A DNA stretch of 64,000 nt from Streptomyces davaonensis JCM 4913 (GCF_000349325.1 NC_020504.1:9218326-9282325), one strand, 5' to 3'; positions 25,630-35,806 are shown, numbered from the stretch's first letter. Made by a program: numbers and translations. Notes: generated by a model from the letters alone, not told the origin.

Positions 25630-25678
25630 CCGTATACACCACATCTATACATCGCACGTATACATGGCGTGTATAGAG
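25630..25678 (-). repeat. Four tandem 13-bp repeats upstream of the TPR/polyprenyl synthase operon
   Basis: Read in gene direction, four units share TATA-containing cores at an exact 13-nt period: CTATACACGCCA, TGTATACGTGCGA, TGTATAGATGTGG and TGTATACGGACCG. On the plus strand the TATA-type cores begin at 25633, 25646, 25659 and 25672. The last unit ends about 15 nt before the ATG. The low GC content stands out from its surroundings. Likely an array of operators or overlapping -10 elements. Confidence 0.7.
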
Positions 25679-25690
25679 CATCGGAAACCA

Positions 25691-25716
25691 GCCCTGGCCC
25701 CCTGTGGGACCAGGGC
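25691..25716. terminator. Hairpin between the AIM24 gene and the TPR promoter
   Basis: GCCCTGG, 12 nt, CCAGGGC: a 7-bp stem without a clear T-run. It lies downstream of the AIM24 stop and upstream of the TPR operon, and may act as a weak terminator for the leftward AIM24 transcript. Confidence 0.35.
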
Positions 25717-25793
25717 GGTGTCATCTGTTGTGGATCAAGACGTGGACGGAGCCGAAGGGGTTGCCCGTGAGGCGCAGATCACCTCACGGGCCG

Positions 25794-26471
25794 TCAGTGC
25801 TGCTGAGTTTTCGGCGGGGTCGCCTCGCTCGGCCGTACGACGACGAAGCCCTCGCCGCTGAGCATCAGCTGGACGGCCTCGCCCGAGCCGCCGCGCAGCA
25901 TCGAGCCGATGGACTGAGAGCGGTGCAGCGAGGTCCCCAGGCCCGCGCTCCAGCCGACCACCGCGTCGGTGTCGACGTAGACCGGATACTGCGCGGACAC
26001 CGGGATCACCAGCGGATTGCCCTCGCAGACCAGACCCAGCCGGCCCTGCCCGGTGAACACGCTGTTGAACAGCCCGCCGCCGGTGATGCCCGCCCCCTTC
26101 ACGGTCGCTATCCGGTACGACAGCGTGGCGTCGAAGCACAGCACGTTACGGCCGTTGACGGTGAACTCGTCGCCGGGGTCGACCTCGACGACGAAGCAGT
26201 TCTGCGCCTCGTGCGCGAACCACGCCTCGCCCTGGCCGCGCACCGCCATCAGCGGCAGACCCTCCCCGGTGACCGCGCGCTTGAGCATGCCGCCCACGCC
26301 CTGGCCCTTGCGCTCGAACTGGAGACTGCCGCGATAGGCGATCATCGCGCCCTGCCGCGCCAGCATTTCGCCGCTCACCGCGTACCGGATGCACTTGGCG
26401 TTCTCGACCGTCATGCCCGGCGCGGTGGCGGGCCGGACCATGTGCTCACTGGAAAACAGGTCACCCTTCAT
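25794..26471 (-). CDS. AIM24 family protein
   Basis: 225 residues. The AIM24 beta-rich fold is indicated by KCIRYAVSGEMLARQGAMIA, MLKRAVTGEGLPLMAVRGQG, GRNVLCFDATLSYRI and LVCEGNPLVIPV. AIM24 proteins are often associated with TerD/stress or secretion-related clusters; the biochemical role is not established. No signal peptide. ATG at 26471. It follows the TerD-CAP gene on the same strand with 55 nt between, so they may be cotranscribed and act together. Confidence 0.88.
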   Translation of the reverse strand: MKGDLFSSEHMVRPATAPGMTVENAKCIRYAVSGEMLARQGAMIAYRGSLQFERKGQGVGGMLKRAVTGEGLPLMAVRGQGEAWFAHEAQNCFVVEVDPGDEFTVNGRNVLCFDATLSYRIATVKGAGITGGGLFNSVFTGQGRLGLVCEGNPLVIPVSAQYPVYVDTDAVVGWSAGLGTSLHRSQSIGSMLRGGSGEAVQLMLSGEGFVVVRPSEATPPKTQQH

Positions 26472-26526
26472 GACGGCATCGTGTCCCGGACGATGTCCTT
26501 CCGCCCAGATCGCGCCGTACGGTCCG

Positions 26527-27828
26527 TCAGGCGCCGAAGAGTTGGGTCCAGTACGTGCCGGCCGGGCCGCCGCCCGCGAAACCGATGCCGATGTGCGTGA
26601 AGTCGCGCTTGAGGATGTTGGCGCGGTGGCCGGGGCTGTTCATCCAGCCCTCCACGACCTCGGCGGGGGAGCGCTGGCCGCAGGCTATGTTCTCGCCGAT
26701 CGAGCGGCGCCGGGAGCCCGCGGCGGCCGCCCGGTCCCAGGGCTGAGTGCCCTCGGGGGAGGTGTGGGAGTAGAAGGCCCGCGCGACCATGTCCGCGCTG
26801 TGCGCCTGCGCCGCGGTGGTCAGCACCGGGTCCACGGACAGCGGGCGCAGACCGGCCCGGGCGCGCTCGCGGTTGGTGAGGTCCACGACCTCGCCGGTGG
26901 TCCTGGCCAGGTCCCCGGCGGAGAAGGGGCGGGCCCACAGCGCCGTCCAGTACACGTCGCCGGAGTGGGCCGCCGGGACGTACGCCAGTCCGGCGTGGGT
27001 GAACACCGGGTCGTGCAGGGTGCGTCGGGCCTGGTCGGTGCGCAGGCAGTAGTCGACGAAGTCGGCGGGGGTCCGAGGGCCGGACACCAGGTGCTCCCCG
27101 ATGGTGAGATACGCGTATCCGGCGGCCGTGACGCGCTGGTGGACGGAGACACCGTCCCGGCCCTCCACGCCCAGGCGTCCGGCCGCGGCCATGGCGGTGG
27201 CGTGGGCCCGGGCGGCGGAGCAGAGGCGGGCGTCCAGGGTGACGGGTGGTGAACCGGCCCTCGCGCGGGCGGAGTTCACCAGGCCCGCGAAGCCGTCGGG
27301 GTCGGGCGGGGGCGGCGGTGTCGACGGAGACAGTGCCGTGGTGGGTGCGTCGTCGGTGACGTCCACCCCGAAGTCCCGGGCGAGTCCCGCCAGTCCGTCG
27401 GCGTACCCCTGGCCCAGCGCCCGGAGTTTCCAGCCGCCGCCCCGCCGGTACAGCTCCGCGAGCAGCAGCACCGTCTCCTGCCGGGGCCGGGGCGGTGCGA
27501 ACCGGGCGAGGGTGCGGCCGCCCGGGCCGGTGACCTGGAGCGTCGGGGCGGGCAGCGCGCCCAGGGAGGTGCCTGGATCGGCGGGGCTGATGGCGACGGT
27601 CACCCGGGTGGCACCCGGGCGCAGCCGCTCCGGATCCACGGTGAGCGTGTCGCCGTGCAGCCGCGCGCCGGGGACGGCCGGCTGGTTGTAGAAGACGAAG
27701 TCCGCGTCGCCGCGGACCTTGCCGCCGTCGTCCGTGATCAGCGCGGACACATCGAAGGGGCCGGGCACCCGGACGGCCACGGCACCGCCCGGGAGGGGCA
27801 CATTGCCCCCGGGGACCAACTCGCTCAT
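26527..27828 (-). CDS. TerD-domain protein fused to two CAP/SCP domains
   Basis: 433 residues. A TerD-like N-terminal domain (about 1-175) has VPLPGG, the Ca-binding-type GDADFVFYNQP and RQETVLLLAELYRRGGGWKL. After a Pro-rich linker come two CAP domains: a degenerate one at ~195-305 (FAGLVNSARARAGSPPVTLD) and a canonical one at ~310-433 (HSADM, GENIACGQ, GWMNSPGHRANIL). CAP domains are usually secreted, yet no signal peptide is present. Start ATG at 27828 is the first that begins with the TerD fold (MSELVPGGNVPLPGG). Function unknown, probably stress- or Ca-linked. Confidence 0.88.
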   Translation of the reverse strand: MSELVPGGNVPLPGGAVAVRVPGPFDVSALITDDGGKVRGDADFVFYNQPAVPGARLHGDTLTVDPERLRPGATRVTVAISPADPGTSLGALPAPTLQVTGPGGRTLARFAPPRPRQETVLLLAELYRRGGGWKLRALGQGYADGLAGLARDFGVDVTDDAPTTALSPSTPPPPPDPDGFAGLVNSARARAGSPPVTLDARLCSAARAHATAMAAAGRLGVEGRDGVSVHQRVTAAGYAYLTIGEHLVSGPRTPADFVDYCLRTDQARRTLHDPVFTHAGLAYVPAAHSGDVYWTALWARPFSAGDLARTTGEVVDLTNRERARAGLRPLSVDPVLTTAAQAHSADMVARAFYSHTSPEGTQPWDRAAAAGSRRRSIGENIACGQRSPAEVVEGWMNSPGHRANILKRDFTHIGIGFAGGGPAGTYWTQLFGA

Positions 27829-27915
27829 CGGGCCGTCCTGGTGTCGTCGTACGCCTTCCGGTGGCAGGTGTCCGGACAACGCGCGCCGCACCGACAGGGT
27901 TCCCGGCCCGCGGAC

Positions 27916-29190
<1,275 letters not shown>

Positions 29191-29255
29191 TCATTCAGGA
29201 CGTATGAGGGCATGGGTCGCCCGCATGGGGGATGCCCGGGACAGCCGGCGGACGG

Positions 29256-32195
29256 TCAGCCGGAGGCGCTGGGCTCCGGTGTGATCAGCCCTTCGCGGTA
29301 GGCGACGGCCACCGCCTCGCCCCGGCTCGCGGCGCCCAGCTTGGCGAGGATGTTGGAGACATGGACGCTCGCCGTCTTGCCGCTGATGAAGAGCTCCTCG
29401 CCGATCTGCCGGTTGCTGCGGCCCTGGGCCAGCAGACGCAGCACGTCCTGTTCCCGGGCGGTCAGCGGCGAGGTGCGGTCCGCGGCGGACGCGCGGTCCG
29501 CGAGGCGGCCGCGGCGGATCAGGGCGTCCACCCGCTCCAGCAGGGGCCGCGCCCCGAGCCGCACCGCAGTCTCCCGCACCGCGGCCGCCTCCACCGCCGC
29601 CTCCTCGCGCCGCTCGGCCGTCAACAGGGCCTCGGCGAACCGGAGTCGGCAGCGAGCCAGCTCGTACAGGTCGCCGTAGTCGAAGGCCGCCACCGCCCTG
29701 CCCCAGGCCTCCGCGTCGGGACCGGACGTGGCCCGCAGCCACTCGGCCTCGGCGCGCGCCAGCCAGGCCATGCCCTCCGGCCCCTGCGGCGACCGGTCGC
29801 CCCCGCGCACCGCCGAGTCCCGCGCCGACTCCACGAGTTCCGTCGCGATGTCCGCCCAGTGCCGGGCCCCGCCCTCGTCCCCGCCCAGCCGCAGCTCGGC
29901 GGCCCGGTCGGCCACGGCGGACAGCGCCAGCGCGGCCAGCCGCACCGTCACATCGGGGTGCGTCCCCGCCTCGTCGGTGAGGGCCGCGACCGTGGACCGC
30001 ATCCGCTCCACCGCCGCCTCCGGATCGCCCGCCAGCGCGGCGGCGTCGGTCCGTACGATGCCCGCGACCAGCGTGCCCATCCAGTCGAACGGCCCTTCCA
30101 GCAGCACCCGCGACCCCTCGGCGGCGGCCAGGTCGCCGCGCGCGACCGCGACGTACCAGGCGGGCCCCGAGGTGTAGGCGCCCGAGGCCGGAAGCACCTG
30201 CGCGTCGGCGGTGGCGGCCCGCACGCACTCGTCCCAACGGCCCAGCGTGTACAGCAGCACCAGCCGGAGATAGCGCATCTCCAGGGGATACGCCGAGGAC
30301 AGCAGCCCGGCGCGGCGGGCGCGGTCCAGGCCCTCCGTCAGCCAGGGCAGGGACTCCTCCAGCTCACCCGCCTCGAAGTGGCCCATGGCCAGGCTGAACA
30401 GGGCGCGCAGCTCCACCGGCGCGTTGCCCGAACTGCGCGCCAGCTCCCGGGCCTCGCGCAGCCGGGCCCGGTTCTCCGGGCTGCGTCGGCCGGCGCCTTC
30501 GAGAACCGCCAGCGAGATGAGCAGATCGGCTCTGGCGTCGGTGATCGCCAGCTGTTCCGCGACCTTGAGGGCCCGGCGTGCCATCTTCAACGCGGTGTCG
30601 TTCTCCCCGACCTGACGGGCCGCCAGGACATGCGTGGCGGCCGCCCACACCCATGTCGGCGTCGGCGGCTCGGCGGGGATCAGGGCGAGCGCCTCGTTGC
30701 TGTGGGCGTAGGCCGCGCTCAGATTGTCGACGGTGATCAGATTGCCCGCGAGGGTGTAGCGGACCCGGGCGGCGAGTTCCGAGTTCTCCTCCTGGTCGAC
30801 GCCCGCGAGCGCGGACCGGGTCAGCGCGACCGCGCGATGCGCCGCACCGGCGTGCGCCGCCGCCGAGGAAGCGCGCAGGGTGAGGGCCACCCGGTCGCCG
30901 TGCTCGCCAGAGGGCCGCGCGGCCGGATCCACCGACGGCCACAGATCGAGGGCGGTCTCCAGATGCCGTAGCTCCTCGGCGGGCGCGCCGACCCGGCCGG
31001 CGTGGTCGGCGGCTTCCAGCGAGGCGGTGAGCGCCTCGGCCAGGTCATGGCTCTCGCGGTAGTGGTGGGCGCGTTCGGCGGCGGTCTCGGCGCGCCGGGG
31101 CCGGGCGGCGAGCAGCCCGGCGAACGCGCCGTGCAGCCGGGCCCGTTCGCCGGGCAGCAGATCGGCGTAGACCGCCTCACGGGCCAGGGCGTGCCGGAAG
31201 GCGTACGTGTCGCCGTCCCCGGGGACCAGCAGTTGCCGTCCCAGGGCCTCGCGCAGGGCCGACTCCAGCTCCTCCTCGGGCAGCCCCACGGCCTCCCGCA
31301 GCAGATCGTGCTCCACCCGGCGCCCGGCGACCGCGGCGGTACGCAGCACCTGCTGGGCCGTGTCGGACAGTTGCTCGAAGCGGATCAGCAGGACGTCGGC
31401 CAGACCGCTCGGCACGCCGCCGGCCTCGGTGTCGGTGGCCGCGAGGAGTTCCTCGGCGTAGAAGGCGTTGCCCTCGGCGCGCTCGACGATCCGGCGGACC
31501 GTGGTCTCCGGCAGCGGCCGCACCTCCAGCGCCCGCACCAGCCGGGCCACCTCGGAGTCGGCGAGCGGCCGCAGCTCCAGGCGCTCCACCGAGGGCAGCC
31601 GTACCAGTTCGGCCAGCAGGGGGCGCAAGGGGTGGCGGCGGTGCAGATCGTCCGCGCGATAGGAGGCCACCACGGCGACTCCGCCCGCCGGGCGCTGGAG
31701 CACACCGCGGCTGAGCAGGAACCGCAGCAGATCCCGCGAGGACTGGTCGGCCCAGTGCAGATCCTCCAGGACGAGCAGCAGCGGAGCCACGTCCGCCAGG
31801 TCGGCCAGCAGCCCGGCCATCCCCTCGAACAACTGGAGCCGTGAGTCCCGCGCCGCGTCCGTACCGCCGCCCAGCATCCGGTCGACCACCGGATGAGCCG
31901 CCAGCACCTCGGCGAACCGCACGTCACCGGCCACCACTCCGAGCACCTCGGTGAACGGCAGATACGGCAGCCCGACATCCCCCAGATCGACACAGTGCCC
32001 GGTCAACACGGTCATCCCGTCCCGAGCGGCCCGCGCGGCGACCTCGTCCAGCACCCGAGTCTTACCGACCCCCGCGTCCCCGGCGACGAGCACAGCCCGA
32101 GCCTCACCGGAACGGGCGCGCTCCAGCACACCGAGAAGCCGGTCGAGTTCGTGATCCCGGCCGATGAGCGGAGCGGAGGTTATGTTCTGCGTCAC
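29256..32195 (-). CDS. LAL-type LuxR family transcriptional regulator with AAA ATPase domain
   Basis: 979 residues. The N-terminal ATPase has Walker A GDAGVGKTR and Walker B LLLVLEDLHWAD. A long helical, TPR-like middle region follows, then a C-terminal LuxR HTH (LTAREQDVLRLLAQGRSNRQ, KTASVHVSNILAKLG). MalT-like proteins of this layout bind an inducer and ATP before activating promoters; targets are not evident from neighbours. GTG start with AGGA upstream; a -10-like TAGGAT ends 6 nt before it, predicting a leaderless transcript. Confidence 0.93.
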   Translation of the reverse strand: MTQNITSAPLIGRDHELDRLLGVLERARSGEARAVLVAGDAGVGKTRVLDEVAARAARDGMTVLTGHCVDLGDVGLPYLPFTEVLGVVAGDVRFAEVLAAHPVVDRMLGGGTDAARDSRLQLFEGMAGLLADLADVAPLLLVLEDLHWADQSSRDLLRFLLSRGVLQRPAGGVAVVASYRADDLHRRHPLRPLLAELVRLPSVERLELRPLADSEVARLVRALEVRPLPETTVRRIVERAEGNAFYAEELLAATDTEAGGVPSGLADVLLIRFEQLSDTAQQVLRTAAVAGRRVEHDLLREAVGLPEEELESALREALGRQLLVPGDGDTYAFRHALAREAVYADLLPGERARLHGAFAGLLAARPRRAETAAERAHHYRESHDLAEALTASLEAADHAGRVGAPAEELRHLETALDLWPSVDPAARPSGEHGDRVALTLRASSAAAHAGAAHRAVALTRSALAGVDQEENSELAARVRYTLAGNLITVDNLSAAYAHSNEALALIPAEPPTPTWVWAAATHVLAARQVGENDTALKMARRALKVAEQLAITDARADLLISLAVLEGAGRRSPENRARLREARELARSSGNAPVELRALFSLAMGHFEAGELEESLPWLTEGLDRARRAGLLSSAYPLEMRYLRLVLLYTLGRWDECVRAATADAQVLPASGAYTSGPAWYVAVARGDLAAAEGSRVLLEGPFDWMGTLVAGIVRTDAAALAGDPEAAVERMRSTVAALTDEAGTHPDVTVRLAALALSAVADRAAELRLGGDEGGARHWADIATELVESARDSAVRGGDRSPQGPEGMAWLARAEAEWLRATSGPDAEAWGRAVAAFDYGDLYELARCRLRFAEALLTAERREEAAVEAAAVRETAVRLGARPLLERVDALIRRGRLADRASAADRTSPLTAREQDVLRLLAQGRSNRQIGEELFISGKTASVHVSNILAKLGAASRGEAVAVAYREGLITPEPSASG

Positions 32196-32201
32196 CGCTT
32201 A

Positions 32202-32207
32202 ATCCTA
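32202..32207 (-). promoter_or_regulatory. Candidate -10 box (TAGGAT) of the LAL regulator
   Basis: On the minus strand TAGGAT is followed by 6 nt and the GTG start codon. Confidence 0.45.
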
Positions 32208-32224
32208 GGCACGCTGGTCCGACC

Positions 32225-32300
32225 TTAGGGGCGCGGGACTGTGCTCATATGCGGCTCCGCCGCGTGGGCGCGACCGGCCACGATGAACCGGCACCCGCCA
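32225..32300. repeat. Dispersed Streptomyces intergenic repeat-like element
   Basis: The stretch opening TTAGGGGCGCGGGACTG, continuing with TATGCGGCTCCGCCGCGTGG and GGGCGCGACC, resembles an element that I recall recurring between genes in many streptomycetes. It contains the hairpin GCGGC-TCC-GCCGC (32251-32263). It sits between the LAL gene start and the end of the UBP operon, where it could act as a terminator. Confidence 0.5.
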
Positions 32301-32322
32301 ACGCGCCGGTGTCCGCACCCGA

Positions 32323-32673
32323 TCAGGCGCCCCGCAACACCTGAGCCCAGTCATCAGGCACCCGCCCTGCAGGCCCCGGCGAAGGCTGATCCGCAGGGTG
32401 AGCGACCGGAGCCGCCAGCTCCGGCCCCGACTCGTACATATCGGAGCTGCTGTAGTCCCAGAACCACCCCTCACCCGGCTCAAAACTCTGCACGATGGGA
32501 TGCCCCGTCGCCTTGAAGTGCGCGGTCGCGTGCTTCGCGGGCGAGGAGTCACAGCACCCAATGTGCCCGCACTGCGCGCACCGGCGCAGATGGAACCACC
32601 ACCCCCCGACCTCGTCGCACTCCACGCACCCGGTACCGCTGGGCGGGACGCTGGGATCGATGCCGTCGGTCAT
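32323..32673 (-). CDS. UBP-type zinc-finger protein
   Basis: 116 residues. The ZnF-UBP signature is clear: CVECDEVGGWWFHLRRCAQC, GHIGCCDSSPAKHATAHFKA and GHPIVQSFEPGEGWFWDY. In eukaryotes the fold recognises the ubiquitin C-terminus; in actinomycetes its ligand is unknown. It is the last gene of a three-gene operon, its ATG overlapping the kinase stop (ATGA). The context suggests a signalling accessory to the cNMP-domain kinase and the RR-flavoprotein. Confidence 0.9.
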   Translation of the reverse strand: MTDGIDPSVPPSGTGCVECDEVGGWWFHLRRCAQCGHIGCCDSSPAKHATAHFKATGHPIVQSFEPGEGWFWDYSSSDMYESGPELAAPVAHPADQPSPGPAGRVPDDWAQVLRGA

Positions 32674-34133
32674 GCGGACTCCTCAGAGTTCTCGTTCTCG
32701 GCGTTCTCCGCGGCGGTCAGCGGCAACAGCACCTGGAATCGGGTGTCGCCCGGCTCGGACTCGACCTGGAGCGCGCCGTGGTGCTTGTTGACCACGATCC
32801 GCCAGGAGATGTCCAGACCGAGCCCCGTGCCCTCGCCCACCGGCTTCGTGGTGAAGAAGGGATCGAAGATCCGGCTGCGGATGTCCGCCGGGATCCCCAC
32901 GCCGGTGTCGCCGAACTCCACCAGCAGCCGGTCGTGGTCCCGTGCCGTCCGCACGGTCAACGTCCCTTCCCCGCCCGCGCTCTTGATGGCGGAGACCGCG
33001 TTGTCGATGAGGTTCGTCCACACCTGGTTGAGCTCCGCCGGGTACGCGGGGATCTCCGGGAGGGTGCGGTCGTACTCCTTGAGGACCTTGATCGGGCCGA
33101 TCTTCCCGGAGAGCATCAGCAGGGTGCTGTCGAGGAGTTCATGGACGTCGACGCTGCGGTAGGGGGCGCGGTCGAGCTGCGAGTACTGCTTGGCGGCGTC
33201 GACCAGGTGCGAGATACGGGTGGTGGAGTCCTCGATCTCGCTCATCAACAGCTCGGTCTCGACCGTGTAGTTGAGCCAGCCGATCGCCCCCGCCAGGACG
33301 TCCTCCTCCACGGCCGCCGCGACCTGCTCCAGCCAGTCGACGTCCAGACCGGCCTGGACGAAGGTCGGGGCGAGCCGCCAGCCGTCCGGGATGTCGTGGT
33401 CGTCGAGCCAGTCGGTGAGCGCGTCCTCGCGGTCGGAGGCCTCCAGCGGGCTCAACGCGGGCGCCTTGCCGACGAGTTCGGCGGTGCGCTCCTGGATGTC
33501 GATGAGACCGGCCAGGCTCTCCCGCGGATAGGGGCCGGAGGCGATCATCGCCAGCTTGTGCCGCATCTTCGCCACTCGCTCGCGCAGGGTGGAGGTGGCG
33601 CGTACGGCCGCCGCCGCGGGGTTGTTCAGCTCATGGGTGAGCCCGGCCGACAACGAGCCGAGCGCCAGTAGCCGTTCACGCTGCCCGATGACGGTCTGGG
33701 TGGCTTTCGAGCCGAAGAAGAGCCCCTCCAGCAGATGCACCGCCATCGGGAACCACTCCTGCATGATGGCCGCGAAGGTGTCGGCGGGCAGCACGAAGAA
33801 CCGGGTCGGCTCCGTCACCCGCATGGAGTTGTTGTAGACCTGCCGCGCCCGGTCCCCGAGATAGGCCTGCATCGCCCCCGAGTACACCCCGGGCTGGGAG
33901 TTGCGGATCACCTCCACGTCGTCCCCGCCGACCCGGCGGGACAGCACCACGGTGCCCTCGACCATGACGTAGAAACAGGTCGCCGGATCGCCCTCGGCGT
34001 ACACCGGACCCGGCTCGAACCGCTCCACCCGGCCCTCGGCGCACAGTCGGCCGAGCTGCTCGGGGGTGAGCTTCTCGAACAGGAACAGCGAGCTGATCTC
34101 CGCCGGGCTGCACGGCATGGGCTGTCCGCTCAC
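32670..34133 (-). CDS. Cyclic-nucleotide-binding-domain sensor histidine kinase
   Basis: 487 residues. A CNBD at about 10-130 (FEPGPVYAEGDPATCFYVMVEG) is followed by a histidine-kinase core: phosphoacceptor His in SLSAGLTHELNNPAAAA, N-box ELNQVWTNLIDNAVSAI, G1 GDTGVGIP and G2 GEGTGLGLDISWRI. No transmembrane helix, so it is cytoplasmic and may respond to cNMP or another small ligand. The GTG overlaps the stop of the RR-flavoprotein gene (GTGA), pointing to it as the cognate partner, and its stop overlaps the UBP gene. Confidence 0.93.
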   Translation of the reverse strand: MSGQPMPCSPAEISSLFLFEKLTPEQLGRLCAEGRVERFEPGPVYAEGDPATCFYVMVEGTVVLSRRVGGDDVEVIRNSQPGVYSGAMQAYLGDRARQVYNNSMRVTEPTRFFVLPADTFAAIMQEWFPMAVHLLEGLFFGSKATQTVIGQRERLLALGSLSAGLTHELNNPAAAAVRATSTLRERVAKMRHKLAMIASGPYPRESLAGLIDIQERTAELVGKAPALSPLEASDREDALTDWLDDHDIPDGWRLAPTFVQAGLDVDWLEQVAAAVEEDVLAGAIGWLNYTVETELLMSEIEDSTTRISHLVDAAKQYSQLDRAPYRSVDVHELLDSTLLMLSGKIGPIKVLKEYDRTLPEIPAYPAELNQVWTNLIDNAVSAIKSAGGEGTLTVRTARDHDRLLVEFGDTGVGIPADIRSRIFDPFFTTKPVGEGTGLGLDISWRIVVNKHHGALQVESEPGDTRFQVLLPLTAAENAENENSEESA

Positions 34134-35806
34134 GACTGCTCCAGATAACGGTGGACGAGCATCACGGCCATCGCTCCCTCTCCGACCGCGGAGGCGACGC
34201 GCTTGGCGGACTCGGCGCGCGCGTCACCGGCCACGAACACGCCGGGCACATTCGTCTCCAGGTGGTACGGCGGCCGGTCCAGCTCCCAGTCCGCGGGGGG
34301 CCGTCCGTCGGGGGTGAGGTCGGGTCCTGTGAGGATGAAGCCGTTGCCGTCGCGCAGCACGGTGCCGTCCAGCCAGTCGGTCAGCGGGGCCGCGCCGATG
34401 AACACGAACAGCCACTGGGCGTCGACGAGTTCGCTCTCCCCGGTCTCCGTGTCACGCAGGCTGAGCTGTTCGAGGTGGCCGTCGCCGTGGGCGGCCTCGA
34501 CGACCGTGCGCGGACGGACGGAGATGTTGGGCGCCTCGTTGATCTGCTGGATCAGGTAGTGCGACATCGACGCCGACAGATCGGCGCCGCGCACCAGCAG
34601 CGTCACCGACTTGGCGCCCTTGGACAGGTACATCGCCGCCTGGCCGGCGGAGTTGGCGCCGCCGACGATGTACACGTCGTGTCCCTGGCAGGAGGGCGCC
34701 TCGGTCAGCGCCGAGCCGTAGAAGACGCCGCAGCTGGTCAGTTCGGCGCAGCCCGGTGCCTGGAGCTGGCGGTAGGAGACCCCGGTCGCCAGGATCACGC
34801 TGTGCGCGGCGATGGCCGAGCCGTCGGAGAACCGCACGACGCGCGCGGCGCCGCTGATCTCCAGGCCGGTGACCTCGCGCGCGGTGAGGACCTCGGCGCC
34901 GAACTTGGCGGCCTGACGGCGGGCCCGGTCGGTGAGCTGGGCGCCGGAGACGCCGTCGGGGAAGCCCAGGTAGTTCTCGATGCGCGAGCTCTGCCCGGCC
35001 TGTCCGCCGGTCGCCGACCGCTCCACCAGCACCGTCCGCAGCCCCTCGGACGCCCCGTACACCGCGGCCCCGAGCCCCGCCGGACCGCCGCCGATCACCA
35101 CCAGGTCGTAGAAGTCGGCGGTCGGCGTGGTCGCGAGGCCCACGTGCGAGGCGAGCTCCGGCACGTCCGGCTCGACCAGCGGCGTCCCCTCCGGGGTGAT
35201 CACCAGCGGCAGCCGCTGTCCGTCCTGCCCGGCCGCGGCGAGCAGCCGCCGCCCCTCCGGCTCGTCCGCCGAGTACCAGCGGTAGGGCACCTGGTTACGG
35301 GCCAGGAACTCCCGTACGTCCGACGAGCGGGCCGACCAGCGGTGCCCGACGACCTTGGTGGCGGGCACCGGCCGGTAGTCACTGCACCGCCAGGCCTCCA
35401 GTAGATCGTCCAGGACCGGATAGAGCTTCTCCTCCGGCGGATCCCAGGGCTTGAGCAGATAGTGATCCAGGTCGACGACATTGATGGCGTCGATGGCCGC
35501 GCCGGTGTCGGCGTACGCGGTGAGCAGGATCCGCCGGGCGCCGGGATGGATGTCCATGGCCTGCTCGAGGAACTCGATGCCGTTCATCTGCGGCATCCGG
35601 TAGTCGGCGAGGATCACGGCCACCAGGTCGCCGCGCAGCTTCAGCTCCCGCAGCGCCTCCAGCGCGGACTCACCGGACTCCGCGCGCACGATCCGGTACG
35701 ACTCGCCGTACCGCCGCCGCAGGTCCCGCGCGACGGCGCGGGAGACCCCCGGGTCGTCGTCCACGGTCAGGATGACGGTCCGCGCCGATTCGGCGGCCTG
35801 TGCCAT
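34130..35806 (-). CDS. Response regulator receiver fused to a thioredoxin-reductase-like flavoprotein
   Basis: 558 residues. The receiver domain (about 8-135) has VDDDPG, phosphoacceptor Asp68 in ILADYRMP and LLKPWD. A thioredoxin-like linker segment follows, then a FAD/NAD(P) domain from about residue 240: VVIGGGPAGLGAAVYGASEG, FPDGVSGAQL, VYIVGGANSAGQAAMYLSKG and GVFVAGDARAESAKRVASAV. Where TrxR has the redox pair CATC, this protein has GSAL, so ordinary disulfide reduction is unlikely. It may act as an NAD(P)H-dependent redox sensor output of the kinase. ATG at 35806 follows GGGAG. Confidence 0.92.
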   Translation of the reverse strand: MAQAAESARTVILTVDDDPGVSRAVARDLRRRYGESYRIVRAESGESALEALRELKLRGDLVAVILADYRMPQMNGIEFLEQAMDIHPGARRILLTAYADTGAAIDAINVVDLDHYLLKPWDPPEEKLYPVLDDLLEAWRCSDYRPVPATKVVGHRWSARSSDVREFLARNQVPYRWYSADEPEGRRLLAAAGQDGQRLPLVITPEGTPLVEPDVPELASHVGLATTPTADFYDLVVIGGGPAGLGAAVYGASEGLRTVLVERSATGGQAGQSSRIENYLGFPDGVSGAQLTDRARRQAAKFGAEVLTAREVTGLEISGAARVVRFSDGSAIAAHSVILATGVSYRQLQAPGCAELTSCGVFYGSALTEAPSCQGHDVYIVGGANSAGQAAMYLSKGAKSVTLLVRGADLSASMSHYLIQQINEAPNISVRPRTVVEAAHGDGHLEQLSLRDTETGESELVDAQWLFVFIGAAPLTDWLDGTVLRDGNGFILTGPDLTPDGRPPADWELDRPPYHLETNVPGVFVAGDARAESAKRVASAVGEGAMAVMLVHRYLEQS

